64,000 bases of DNA from NCBI RefSeq assembly GCF_039941015.1, contig NZ_JBDVFI010000086.1. One strand, 5' to 3'. Under the pieces are notes generated by a model that was given only the letters and a program-made list of their open reading frames with translations, was not told where the DNA came from and did no database searches. Positions within the stretch are counted from its first letter, which is position 1. Each line of letters opens with the position of its first letter. A program made the position numbers and the translations under genes. This stretch comes from Sedimentitalea sp039941015 (lineage in GTDB: Bacteria > Pseudomonadota > Alphaproteobacteria > Rhodobacterales > Rhodobacteraceae). Below, piece after piece: positions 17,546-26,249 of the stretch.

Positions 17546-17814
17546 GCCACCTGTTTTTCCACTACACCTGTCTCCTGCGACGTTCCGGGGTGCGACCGCC
17601 AATTGTTCGGCGTGATGAAGTCCCGGTTATCAATAGGTTGAGCCTATGCCGGGGGCATCGACAGCCGCAAGGGTCGAGTTTGAGGTTCGGCGGAAAGAAG
17701 AGCCAACTCGCATGAGACGGATCATCAAAACGCATATCTGACGATTCTCATGAATTTTTCCCCTGTACCAAGCGCCAATCTTACCCAGTCGAGGAAACGC
17801 TGACTGCGGTGTCC

Positions 17815-17830
17815 ACGCGGCGAACCGCGT
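17815..17830 (-). terminator. Hairpin after the diguanylate cyclase gene
   Basis: A perfect 6-bp stem (ACGCGG / CCGCGT) closes a tetraloop that reads TTCG on the minus strand, a very stable loop. It lies about 50 bases past the diguanylate cyclase stop. No T run follows, so termination is plausible but not proven. Confidence 0.45.
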
Positions 17831-17852
17831 ATCAGCGTATCAACGTATCAAT
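17829..17852. repeat. Three tandem GTATCA(A/G)(C/T) octamers
   Basis: GTATCAGC, GTATCAAC and GTATCAAT follow each other directly, and a fourth GTATC occurs at 17857-17861. The array sits between the diguanylate cyclase stop and the hairpin, in the space upstream of the srf-like operon. It could bind a regulator or be a simple slippage product. Confidence 0.6.
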
Positions 17853-17882
17853 TAAAGTATCGGATGGAATGGCCTTACGGGA

Positions 17883-18926
17883 TCAGGCCGCGCTCCCGCG
17901 TGGCAATGGCCCGATTTCGGCATCACCAAATTGAGTCGGTTCGGAAGCAGCTGCCAACGCCTCATCAAAGTAGGTGTGTCGCCCTCGCCCCGTCCGCTTG
18001 GAGGCATACAACGCGAGATCCGCCTTGTGCAGCAAATCCGCAGGGTCGCGACCAAAGGATTGCCCCGACAGCACGGAGCCAATGCTCGCCGAGATGGTGC
18101 AGACCTGATCTTCAAACGGAACCGGTTCTTGCAGGCGCGTGATAATGCGACCGGCAATGCCGTCCAGCCGGCGCTTGTCACGAAGTCCTTCAAACAGAAT
18201 CACAAACTCGTCGCCACCAACGCGCGCAACCATGTCCTGATCACGGGTTTCTTCGACCATGATACGTGCGGCCACCTGCAAGACGTGATCGCCGGCGGCG
18301 TGCCCCATCGTATCATTCACCGCCTTGAAGAAATCAAGATCAAGGTTCATAAGGGCAAAGGCTTCGGGTCCCGCCGCCATGCGCGACAATACGTGTTCCA
18401 TTGCCCGGCGGTTCTTTAATCCGGTCAGCGTGTCGGTAAAGGCCTGTTCCTCGGCGGCGATCTTGGCACCCTGCAACCGTTGGTTAAGCTTGCGCGATGC
18501 GTCCATCGCGGCGCTCTTTGCTTCGACGAGATAGAGGAGCTCGATGGTCAGATCGGTGGCCGCAAAATCCGCACTGGTCAGCGCGTAGTCCCTGACCGCG
18601 TCCAAGACCGAAATTCCGAAAGACAGGTTCAGGATCGCCCCTTGATCCGTCGCAATGGCAACGCCCTTGAGGGCCGTGCGCGGTTCATCCCGCAATTCAA
18701 GGTGCAGTTTGGCACCGGCATGCGCCAACAATCCGGTCACGTTCGTGACGGCCCGTGGCCTGGTCAGCTCGAACAGCTCCAGAAACCGCTGCCCGACCAT
18801 CGGTGTGTCCGGGCGCAGTTTTTGTAACGTCGGACCGGCACCGGTGATATGGCCGGTCTTGTCTAGCATCACATGCATCGGGCACAGGGTAGTGAGCCAA
18901 ATAGCAAGCTGATCCCGTGCGATCAT
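17883..18926 (-). CDS. Diguanylate cyclase partner of the H-NOX protein
   Basis: The 347-residue cytoplasmic protein has an N-terminal region (about 8-130) that looks like the H-NOX-associated (HNOBA) domain: WLTTLCPMHVMLD, GHITGAGPTL, ELFELTRP. A short coiled coil follows (about 133-160) and then a GGDEF domain with LTGLKNRR, GGDEF at 237-241 and an inhibitory I-site RDQD at 228-231. All catalytic features for making cyclic di-GMP from two GTP are present, with product feedback. It overlaps the H-NOX gene by 4 bases (ATGA). H-NOX proteins normally control such partners. Confidence 0.9.
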   Translation of the reverse strand: MIARDQLAIWLTTLCPMHVMLDKTGHITGAGPTLQKLRPDTPMVGQRFLELFELTRPRAVTNVTGLLAHAGAKLHLELRDEPRTALKGVAIATDQGAILNLSFGISVLDAVRDYALTSADFAATDLTIELLYLVEAKSAAMDASRKLNQRLQGAKIAAEEQAFTDTLTGLKNRRAMEHVLSRMAAGPEAFALMNLDLDFFKAVNDTMGHAAGDHVLQVAARIMVEETRDQDMVARVGGDEFVILFEGLRDKRRLDGIAGRIITRLQEPVPFEDQVCTISASIGSVLSGQSFGRDPADLLHKADLALYASKRTGRGRHTYFDEALAAASEPTQFGDAEIGPLPRGSAA

Positions 18927-19510
18927 GGTGTCGCCGCTCCCAGTTCAAAGCTTCGGCCTTTGGCAAACGCCGTTTCGATCAGTGTGATGCTGATGACATC
19001 GCGCCCATTACTGCCGCCTGAATGTTCCAGCATCGCAAGCGCACCGTAGTCATCGGCCATCGCGCGCAGCACTCCGACCAACACATCTCCAAATCCCGGA
19101 AGGCCGGGAGCGCAGGTCAGGCTGAACCGCCCCGCCGCATGTTCGCGCAGTTCGAGGGCCGGGAGATGCAAATCCGATACCGCAAGCCGCGCCCTGTCAG
19201 GCAGATCATCCAGAGAATGCAGGAAATCCAGATAGCTTACACCGCAGAACCGGAGCAATCGGCGCAGCGATTCCGTGTGGGGATTGGACACAAGGAACGT
19301 GCCAATATCCTCGAGCACCTCGTTCAGGGGGCGTTCCAGTTCCAAAGCCATGGCATCCAGCAAGCGGCTGGACTGATCCTTGTCATAGATCAACATCGCC
19401 TCGAACTCGGGGCTTTCGAAACCAGCAGCTTCGGTCACACGCAACCAACGTTCCGTCCCATAGGTGGCGCAGAAGAACGATTGTAGTGCCTTGTTGACTA
19501 GCCCGTGCAT
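18923..19510 (-). CDS. H-NOX-fold sensor lacking heme ligands
   Basis: The 195-residue protein aligns along its length with H-NOX (heme nitric oxide/oxygen) domains: MHGLVNKALQSF at the start, LEDIGTFLVSNP, LLRFCGVSYLDFLHSLDDL, then VLVGVLRAMADDYG. At the proximal histidine position it has Pro104 (LDDLP where LDELH is usual), and the YxSxR heme-propionate motif is absent (RFSLTC). Heme binding is therefore doubtful. The conserved start at 19510 was preferred; an ATG at 19600 would overlap the upstream stop but adds 30 residues not found in the family. It is coupled to the diguanylate cyclase gene. Confidence 0.85.
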   Translation of the reverse strand: MHGLVNKALQSFFCATYGTERWLRVTEAAGFESPEFEAMLIYDKDQSSRLLDAMALELERPLNEVLEDIGTFLVSNPHTESLRRLLRFCGVSYLDFLHSLDDLPDRARLAVSDLHLPALELREHAAGRFSLTCAPGLPGFGDVLVGVLRAMADDYGALAMLEHSGGSNGRDVISITLIETAFAKGRSFELGAATP

Positions 19511-19596
19511 ATCCGACCCGCTTATTGACCACAGCGACAGTCGCCCGTGGCCGTTAAGAAAGGCCCAACAAATCAAATGCGATCTAGTTTTGCGAC

Positions 19597-21387
19597 TCAT
19601 TGCGAGGGCGCCAAGAGTTTTCCTCCGACAGCCAGCGCGTTCACGCCGGTCGGTTTCAGATCGAACGCACCATCCTGAACTTCGGAGATTGTCGCGGCGG
19701 GCAAACTGGGCCAGCGGCGAGTAGCCGGATCGAACACATCGCGCATGACAAACCCGTCGTCCGCACGCAGCAAAACATGGCTGACCCGGGTTTCGCCATT
19801 GTCACCGAAGAACAGGATCATGGCCTGCTCATCCTCCGGAACCGACGGGACAAACGCGCCCTTGACCAAAACACAGCCGGGTCGATCATCGGCGGTCTTG
19901 TGACGGCAGCCATTCAACCACAAATTCAGGGCGAATACCGGTAAACTGCGGAGCGTTTCGGCATCCAAAGTCGCGCCGACCGGCCGAACCGGCAGCACAT
20001 CCAAAAGTTCGGCAACGCGTTCGGGCAAATCGTGATGCTGGACCTCTTGCTCGAATTGATACCGGTTTGTCGCGGCGCGAACATCTACGATACGTTGAAC
20101 CAAATTCTGGTCGCCCGATGTGTCGGCCATCGTTTCCAATGTTACAAGACCCGTTTGCCCGGCCCTGCCCCATTCATGCGCAAGCGGCCAGAGCGATAGG
20201 TGGTCCTGCGAAGCGCTTTCATTTTGGAACCTGTCAATCTGGCTGGCGGTCGAAATTCGATAGATATCCAGCACAGGCGTCATCCACAAAACCGACACTA
20301 CAATCACCAGCAAAGCTATGCCGACATTGACCTGTCGAATACGTGCCATCCAACCGCTGCGCAGCAAAACTGCGCCACAATAAGTCACGCCATAGGCCAA
20401 CAAGAATAGTGCCGCGGTCATAGCCAGAATGCGATCCGGCGTCCAACCATACTGGCGCACGCGCAAGATCACCGCCCAGACTGCCAGCGCGGTCAGCAGA
20501 GGCATCAGAACCGCAAGAGCCTGCGTCGCGAGCCGTAATCCCAGCGTTTGCACCGCCATCCCGTCATCCCGGTCCAGCGCCATGCTGATCAGCGACACCG
20601 CAACTGCCGCTGCGCCCAGCAATGTCCCACCGGCAGAAAACTCTCCGAACAGACGATCCAATCCGCGAAGCGGCACCGCCAGCAGAAACACCGCGACGAC
20701 CGCCAGAACCAGCGGCACCAGCAGGCGCAGCAAACGCAGCAGCGGATATGGCGACAGGGTCTGGCGGAGTTCCTGAACAACCGCGAGACCAAGGCCAAGC
20801 ACTGCGCCGCTCAGGCCAAACCGCACCCAGCCCGGACCCAAAAGCGTGTTGATCACCTCGATGTCGACAAGTTCAAGCAGCGCATCGCTGAGAAAGGCAA
20901 TCAACCAAAACGCAGCCACGAACACCCAGGCCAACGCATAGCGCGCGGTCAGCATCCAGGCCGCATCAAACAGCATGTCGTAACGCAGCACTGCAGAGCG
21001 ATCCCGCAACCAAACCAGTAAAAAAGGTGTACAAAACAGAACCATCACCGCAGCGACGCTCATCACCACGGGCTCATCCAGCAGATTGGTTGCCTCAACA
21101 TATCGCGTACCCGCCAAACTGATCAGCAGCGTGAGAAGTATGGCGAAAGCCAAGGCGCCGAGCAATGCGCGCATGATCGCGACAGGACCCGCCAAGGCAA
21201 GCGCGACGCAGGCATACGTCGCGACAAAGGCAAAGAGCGCCAGATACAACGCAGGCGGCACCGATGGATCGCCCCATCGTTCGCCCAGCCCCCAGAGCGC
21301 CAGACCCGCAAGCCCGCCCAACCCGACCATGATCAGCCGATGCGAAACTCCCGGCATCTGGACGTGGTGCGTTCCGTTGTTCTCCAT
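19597..21387 (-). CDS. DUF4153 integral membrane protein
   Basis: The roughly 596-residue protein has a dozen or so hydrophobic spans in its first 370 residues and a soluble C-terminal part of about 220 residues (LWPLAHEWGRAGQTGLVTLE, RPVGATLDAETL, NLWLNGCR). This is the DUF4153 layout, a family without known function. The start at 21387 (MENNGTHH) has GGTAGG about 13 bases upstream; a start at 21408 is possible. It precedes the H-NOX gene on the same strand, a linkage worth noting since its C-terminal part may sit in the periplasm. Confidence 0.75.
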   Translation of the reverse strand: MENNGTHHVQMPGVSHRLIMVGLGGLAGLALWGLGERWGDPSVPPALYLALFAFVATYACVALALAGPVAIMRALLGALAFAILLTLLISLAGTRYVEATNLLDEPVVMSVAAVMVLFCTPFLLVWLRDRSAVLRYDMLFDAAWMLTARYALAWVFVAAFWLIAFLSDALLELVDIEVINTLLGPGWVRFGLSGAVLGLGLAVVQELRQTLSPYPLLRLLRLLVPLVLAVVAVFLLAVPLRGLDRLFGEFSAGGTLLGAAAVAVSLISMALDRDDGMAVQTLGLRLATQALAVLMPLLTALAVWAVILRVRQYGWTPDRILAMTAALFLLAYGVTYCGAVLLRSGWMARIRQVNVGIALLVIVVSVLWMTPVLDIYRISTASQIDRFQNESASQDHLSLWPLAHEWGRAGQTGLVTLETMADTSGDQNLVQRIVDVRAATNRYQFEQEVQHHDLPERVAELLDVLPVRPVGATLDAETLRSLPVFALNLWLNGCRHKTADDRPGCVLVKGAFVPSVPEDEQAMILFFGDNGETRVSHVLLRADDGFVMRDVFDPATRRWPSLPAATISEVQDGAFDLKPTGVNALAVGGKLLAPSQ

Positions 21388-21455
21388 CGCCACAAGCCTA
21401 CCGCGCACCTGATGGACAGGCCAGCGCGAATAACCCGATCAAGACAAAACCCGGA

Positions 21456-23015
21456 TCAGAAATCTGTCGGGGCGCCGCCTGCTTCCTTGCGACGGGCAAC
21501 AAATGCCGCCAGCTCTTCGCGAATGGCCTCATGCATCGGCGGGGCTTCGAAATCAGCGATGATCTGTTTGAACAGAAGATGCGCCCGCTCGGGCGTCCAG
21601 ACCGCACCAGCGGCTTCCCACCCTTCGTAGTTCTTCCAGTCGCTTAGAAACGGCTGGTAAAACGCCGTGGTATACCGATCCTGTGTGTGCTGAATGCCAA
21701 AGAAGTGACCGGCATTGCCCACAGAACGGATTGCGTCGAGTGCAATGTCATCCGGGCCCGTGGCAGTCAGCATCGGGTCCATATAGCGCTGAATTTGCTG
21801 CAGGATCTCGCAATCCATGATGAATTTCTCAGGGCTGGCGATCAGCCCACCTTCAAGCCAGCCCGCCGCGTGATAGACCATGTTGGTCCCCGACTGTACC
21901 GCCGCCCAGAGGCTGTTTGATGTTTCCCACATCGCTTGCCCGTCCGGCACATTGGCTGCACACACACCACTGGAGCGCATGGGCAACCCGTAAAAGCGTG
22001 CAAGTTGCCCGGTCATCTGCGTCGCCCGCATGTATTCCGGCGTGCCAAAGGCCGGGGCACCGGATTTCATGTCGACATTGCTGGTAAAGGTTCCGATGGC
22101 GCAGGGCGCGCCGGGGCGGATGTATTGTGCCAGTGCAATGGCAATCAAACCCTCGGCCAGTGACTGCGCCACCGCTCCGGCCATCGTCACCGGCGCCATA
22201 GCCCCTGCGAGTGTGAAAGGCGTCACAACGAGGCCCTGACCACGCCGGGCGAGCCGCATCCAGCCATCCAGCATCGGATAGTCATGTTTGAGTGGCGAAG
22301 TAGAGTTGATATTCGTGTACATACGCGGAGTTGCGTCGAATTCCTCATGTGTCAGACCACCTGCGATCCGCACCATTTCCATGACATCCTCGACCCGCTC
22401 CTTGCCCAGCGAATAGGCATGCATCACCTTGTCGGTGAGCGTCAGTTTGTCATAAAGAACGTCCAGATGTCGCACGCTGGCATGCAGATCAACAGGTTCA
22501 ACCGGATAGCCGCCTGCAAAATGGATGCAATTGAAATACTGCGTCAGTTTCAACAGGTTGCGACACATTTCACGAGTGCCGGGGACCTTCTTGCCAATCT
22601 CCATGTCCCAATAATTCGGGGGCGACGATACATTGCCGAAGAGCAAGGTCTTGCCGCCAACGGTGATTGTCCGGTCCGGATTGCGTGGAGTTAGCGTGAA
22701 TTCTGACGGCGCCTTTGCGATCATCTCCATGACGAAATCACGCCCGATCCGTACCACATCCCCATCAATCCGCGCGCCTGCCTCGCGGAAAATCTCGAGC
22801 GCTTCGGGGTTGAGGATCGCGATCCCGATATCTTCGAGGATTTCCATCGCGCCGAGATGAATGGCGGCAACACCCTCTTCTGTCAGCGGTTCAACGGGCC
22901 GGTCGATGTTGATCGGCGGTTTCCAGGGCATCTGCTCAATGACGACACCGCCGCGCCTTGCCGCATTACCCGCCCGACCTCCGCCGCGCCGCCTGCCTGC
23001 TGTACCATCCGCCAT
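21456..23015 (-). CDS. Trimethylamine methyltransferase (MttB) family protein
   Basis: The 519-residue protein is a full-length MttB-family TIM-barrel methyltransferase, with an Arg/Gly-rich N-terminus (RRRGGGRAG). The reading frame is open without an internal TAG, so it is the non-pyrrolysine type; related enzymes demethylate quaternary amines such as glycine betaine and pass the methyl to a corrinoid protein. No corrinoid protein or activating enzyme is encoded nearby, so the substrate cannot be given. Roseobacter genomes carry many such paralogues, often with choline and betaine genes. Confidence 0.85.
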   Translation of the reverse strand: MADGTAGRRRGGGRAGNAARRGGVVIEQMPWKPPINIDRPVEPLTEEGVAAIHLGAMEILEDIGIAILNPEALEIFREAGARIDGDVVRIGRDFVMEMIAKAPSEFTLTPRNPDRTITVGGKTLLFGNVSSPPNYWDMEIGKKVPGTREMCRNLLKLTQYFNCIHFAGGYPVEPVDLHASVRHLDVLYDKLTLTDKVMHAYSLGKERVEDVMEMVRIAGGLTHEEFDATPRMYTNINSTSPLKHDYPMLDGWMRLARRGQGLVVTPFTLAGAMAPVTMAGAVAQSLAEGLIAIALAQYIRPGAPCAIGTFTSNVDMKSGAPAFGTPEYMRATQMTGQLARFYGLPMRSSGVCAANVPDGQAMWETSNSLWAAVQSGTNMVYHAAGWLEGGLIASPEKFIMDCEILQQIQRYMDPMLTATGPDDIALDAIRSVGNAGHFFGIQHTQDRYTTAFYQPFLSDWKNYEGWEAAGAVWTPERAHLLFKQIIADFEAPPMHEAIREELAAFVARRKEAGGAPTDF

Positions 23016-23079
23016 GATCCGACCTCCGATATGTGCTTGCCATTGAGCAACACCCCAGCCGTGCCTTCCGGTCTGAACG

Positions 23080-23094
23080 CGACAGGTCTTGTCG
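23080..23094. promoter_or_regulatory. Small inverted repeat upstream of the MttB-like gene
   Basis: CGACA and TGTCG flank a 5-base centre in the 116-base gap between the HAD gene and the MttB-family gene. It may be an operator or part of a weak terminator for the HAD gene. A T-rich stretch follows on the plus strand only. Confidence 0.3.
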
Positions 23095-23131
23095 TTTTCG
23101 TTTTGAGGAGGTCGCTTTCAGCAGTGGAAGT

Positions 23132-23821
23132 CTAGAGGCCCAGCCAACGGGGCAAATGACCGATATCTGGCAGCACCACATCGGCGAACGGGTCGAGGTC
23201 CTCGGCGCCTGCCATGCCGGTCAACACGCCGACGGTTGTCATCCCCGCGTTGCGACCGGCGATCAGGTCATGCGTGCTGTCCCCGACCATCGCGACCTGT
23301 GCAGGCAATACATCGACCGCTCGGGTGAAGGCCAACAATTGGCCCGGAGCAGGCTTGGCACCATATCCGCTGTCAAACCCGGCTACAAAATCGAAACACG
23401 CCGCCACGCCCGCCGCATTCAGATGTGCAAGCGCCGGCGTCTCGGCATCATTGGTTGCCACGCCGAGCCGCATCCCACTTGCGCGAAGGGCCTGCAAATA
23501 AGGAATCAACGGCACCGCCTCGGACTGCGGTGCGGTCTCGGCCTCTTCATTCAGCATGTCGATCACCGCATTTCGCGACATATGTGGCAGGTGCGGCGCC
23601 ATGGCATCAGCGATCTCGGCCGGTGTTCCGGCGATGACGATACTATCAGGGTGGAATCGCCCGGCAGCCAGATCAAAGCCGATTGCTTCGCCAAGCCGGT
23701 GTGCTCGCGCGTCGTCGCCCTGCGTGGCCCGACGCAAAAACGCGCTGGCCCAAGCCTCCCACGTCGCGCCGAATTGAAACAGGGTTCCGTCCTTGTCAAA
23801 CAAGATGGCCGAGATTGTCAC
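23132..23821 (-). CDS. HAD-superfamily phosphatase
   Basis: The 229-residue enzyme has the HAD motifs in order: nucleophile DKDGT near 10-14, a helical cap, a threonine in GVATND near 120, and the acidic metal motif VGDSTHD near 175. It resembles phosphoglycolate phosphatase and related Gph/PGMB enzymes acting on small phosphate esters. It lies upstream of the MttB-like gene with a 116-base gap, and 28 bases after the DUF3572 gene, so it may be cotranscribed with the latter. Confidence 0.85.
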   Translation of the reverse strand: MTISAILFDKDGTLFQFGATWEAWASAFLRRATQGDDARAHRLGEAIGFDLAAGRFHPDSIVIAGTPAEIADAMAPHLPHMSRNAVIDMLNEEAETAPQSEAVPLIPYLQALRASGMRLGVATNDAETPALAHLNAAGVAACFDFVAGFDSGYGAKPAPGQLLAFTRAVDVLPAQVAMVGDSTHDLIAGRNAGMTTVGVLTGMAGAEDLDPFADVVLPDIGHLPRWLGL

Positions 23822-23849
23822 GGGCGCAGCCTTTCACGATTGGGTTTCA

Positions 23850-24134
23850 TCAGGTCCAATGGATCTGCGCCCCACCCGGCAACGCCGCACGGGCCAGCAT
23901 CGGGTGTTCGAAGGGGAGCGACTCAGCCTCGCAGAACTTCACCACCCAACCATCATCCATCACCAGGAAGTCCAGCACCGAACCGAGGAACTCGGCGTCC
24001 CCGGCGCGTGTTCTTAGATCCTGTTCAGAGGCACCGCTAGCCCCCAGAAACACTGGCAAAAGCTCGTCCTGGCCAAGCAGCCATGTCAGGGCCTTGAGAG
24101 CGAGAGTTTCGGCGGCATCGGCGGAATATTGCAT
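23850..24134 (-). CDS. DUF3572 family protein
   Basis: The 94-residue all-helical protein matches DUF3572, a small alphaproteobacterial family: ETLALKALTWLL, LPVFLGASG, FLGSVLDFLVMDDGWVVKF. Its function is unknown. In related genomes it commonly neighbours a pleD-type gene, as it does here, divergently (PleD-like gene at 24230). Confidence 0.8.
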   Translation of the reverse strand: MQYSADAAETLALKALTWLLGQDELLPVFLGASGASEQDLRTRAGDAEFLGSVLDFLVMDDGWVVKFCEAESLPFEHPMLARAALPGGAQIHWT

Positions 24135-24229
24135 GGTGCTCTGGCTTTTCCCTGATCGGAAACAGTTTGTTAACGACTCTCATAAACACTTTGAAACAAT
24201 ATTAACGCAAGACATGAAAGGCGCCACGT

Positions 24230-25627
24230 GTGCAAGGCACCATTCTGATCATCGACGGCGTATCGACCAACCGCATCATGCTGAAGGTTCAGCTGTCTGC
24301 GGCCTATTATCATGTGGTCCAAAGCGACGGTATCGACGGGCTCGAGGCCTTGATTCGCCGGACTCGACCGGAACTCATCGTGACAGCGATGAATTTGCCT
24401 GACGGTACAGCGCATGACGTGCGGGCGATCCTTAATCGCGACGACGAAATGCGGAGCACACCGATAATTGCTGTGACCGCACACAATGATCGCGCCGCAC
24501 GATTTGACGCTCTTAAGGGCGGCATTGATGATGTGCTGAGCCAGCCGCTCGACGATTTGATCCTGCAGGCCCGGATCCGGAGCCTAATTCGCGCCAGAAG
24601 CAGCACGGAGGAACTGCACTGGTGTGATAGCTCCCCACCGGCAATCGGCTTTGCGGAACCCGCCGCAACCTTTGCCCCGCCATCCAACATCGCTTTGCTG
24701 ACCAGCCAGCAATGCACGGGCGCGGTCTGGCGCGCGCGGTTGAAGGAACGAACAAGCCACATTCTGCAATGCCATCGGATTGACGACATTCACGCTATGA
24801 TGACCGGCCAGCCGCCCGATGCGATTGTCGTGGATCTGACCGACACACAGACAGAGCCACCGCTGCGGTTGCTGGTCGACCTCAGATCACGTGCCTTTAC
24901 CAGTCATGCGGCACTTATTGCCATAGTGCCTGAAACCGCACGCCATCTAGGGGCCGAGGCCCTTGACCGCGGGGCACACGACATCCTGCAAGGCGGTTTC
25001 TGCGGCGAAGAGCTTTCGCTGAGAATCGATGCGCAGTTGCGCCGGAAGAAGCAATCAGACCGGTACCGGGATTCTGTCCGCGATGGCCTGCGGGCCGCCG
25101 TGCGCGACCCGATGACCGGATTGTTCAATCGCCGATACGCGCTGCCACATTTGGCTGCGACAGCCAACGAGGCCGCGCGAACCGGCAGCAGTTTTGCGGT
25201 CATGCTTGCCGATCTCGATCACTTCAAACAGATCAACGACTGCTTTGGCCATCCGGCAGGCGATTCCGTCTTGATCGAAACCGCACGTCGCCTGCAAAGT
25301 CAGGTTCGCGCTCGCGACATGATAGCCCGCGTCGGCGGCGAAGAGTTCATGATCGTGATCCCCGAAGCCGACCAGCACAGCGCCACCCATGCAGCCGAGC
25401 GACTGTGCCGACAGATCAACGCGTTGCCATTTCATTGCGCCGGCGTTTCCCAGCCGATCAAAGTCACCACGAGCATCGGCGTCGTCGTCGGCGCGCCACC
25501 CTGCTCCATGGCGCAGATGCAGCCCGATCAGCATGCCCAGTTACTCATCAGTCAGGCCGATCGCGCCCTTTATGGCGCGAAGCACGCCGGTCGCAATCAG
25601 ATCTCGCTGATTGGAGTGGCGGCCTGA
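24230..25627 (+). CDS. PleD-type diguanylate cyclase with degenerate first receiver
   Basis: The 465-residue protein has the REC-REC-GGDEF layout and length of PleD. The C-terminal domain is intact: GLFNRRY, GGEEF at 369-373 and I-site RARD at 360-363. The first receiver has Ala53 where PleD has the phosphorylated Asp53, Gly10 in place of an acidic-pair Asp, and Gln105 in place of the conserved Lys. It should be unable to take up phosphate there. The start codon is GTG with AAAGG upstream; the ATG at 24214 is out of frame. It probably makes cyclic di-GMP under some other control. Confidence 0.88.
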   Translation: MQGTILIIDGVSTNRIMLKVQLSAAYYHVVQSDGIDGLEALIRRTRPELIVTAMNLPDGTAHDVRAILNRDDEMRSTPIIAVTAHNDRAARFDALKGGIDDVLSQPLDDLILQARIRSLIRARSSTEELHWCDSSPPAIGFAEPAATFAPPSNIALLTSQQCTGAVWRARLKERTSHILQCHRIDDIHAMMTGQPPDAIVVDLTDTQTEPPLRLLVDLRSRAFTSHAALIAIVPETARHLGAEALDRGAHDILQGGFCGEELSLRIDAQLRRKKQSDRYRDSVRDGLRAAVRDPMTGLFNRRYALPHLAATANEAARTGSSFAVMLADLDHFKQINDCFGHPAGDSVLIETARRLQSQVRARDMIARVGGEEFMIVIPEADQHSATHAAERLCRQINALPFHCAGVSQPIKVTTSIGVVVGAPPCSMAQMQPDQHAQLLISQADRALYGAKHAGRNQISLIGVAA

Positions 25628-25793
25628 AACTTGCCTTTGGATGTGCTCTGCACCAAGCACCCCATCGCCGAGGCAAAACACTTGGCGCCCGGTGCCACGT
25701 TAAACACCCAACCACCGACCCAATGTTCGAACGCCAACCCGATACACGCTTTTTATCTTGATTGGTGCGCCGGTGTTGGTCAGACTCGGCATC

Positions 25794-26249
25794 ATGTCTG
25801 ATCAGTCTAACCTCGTTATCCGTCCGCTGCGCGCTGAAGACCGTCCCCAATGGTCCGAGATGTGGACCGCGTATCACGACTTTTACCAGACCAAGGTCGG
25901 GCCAGAAGTCCATGACAGCACATTCGCCCGACTGCTAGGGGATGACCCGCAGGATTTCAGCGCCTTTGTTGCCGAGCAGGACGACCGGCTTGTGGGGCTG
26001 ACACATTATCTGTTTCACCGCCACGCCTGGAAGATCGAAGACGTATGTTATCTGCAAGACCTTTATGCCCGCTCGGAATGCCGGGGAACCGGTGTCGGTC
26101 GTGCGTTGATCGAGGCGGTTTATGATGCGGCGGACCAGAACGGCACGCCAAGTGTTTACTGGCTTACACAGGATTTCAATGAAACCGCCCGAAAGCTGTA
26201 TGATCGCATCGCAAACGTAACACCATTTATCCGTTACCAACGCCCATGA
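25794..26249 (+). CDS. GNAT-family N-acetyltransferase
   Basis: The 151-residue enzyme has the acetyl-CoA binding motif A (SECRGTGVGRALIEAVYD) and the closing strand WLTQDFNETARKLYD common to small amine acetyltransferases. The start at 25794 (MSDQSN) was preferred to an upstream TTG. Its stop overlaps the next start as ATGA, so it forms an operon with the DUF2927 gene, the 55-residue membrane protein and the VWA gene. The substrate is unknown. Confidence 0.85.
   Translation: MSDQSNLVIRPLRAEDRPQWSEMWTAYHDFYQTKVGPEVHDSTFARLLGDDPQDFSAFVAEQDDRLVGLTHYLFHRHAWKIEDVCYLQDLYARSECRGTGVGRALIEAVYDAADQNGTPSVYWLTQDFNETARKLYDRIANVTPFIRYQRP

Larger units (their letters stand above)
17546..17882. promoter_or_regulatory. 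Intergenic region upstream of the srf-like operon
   Basis: No gene is visible in these 337 bases. They must hold the end of the diguanylate cyclase transcript and the promoter of the srf-like operon, both on the minus strand. I see a short inverted repeat ATAGG-N5-CCTAT (17633-17647), a 7-bp inverted repeat with a 28-base loop (17711-17752), a hairpin at 17815-17830 and three tandem 8-mers (17829-17852). No convincing sigma-70 promoter was identified by eye. Confidence 0.5.
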
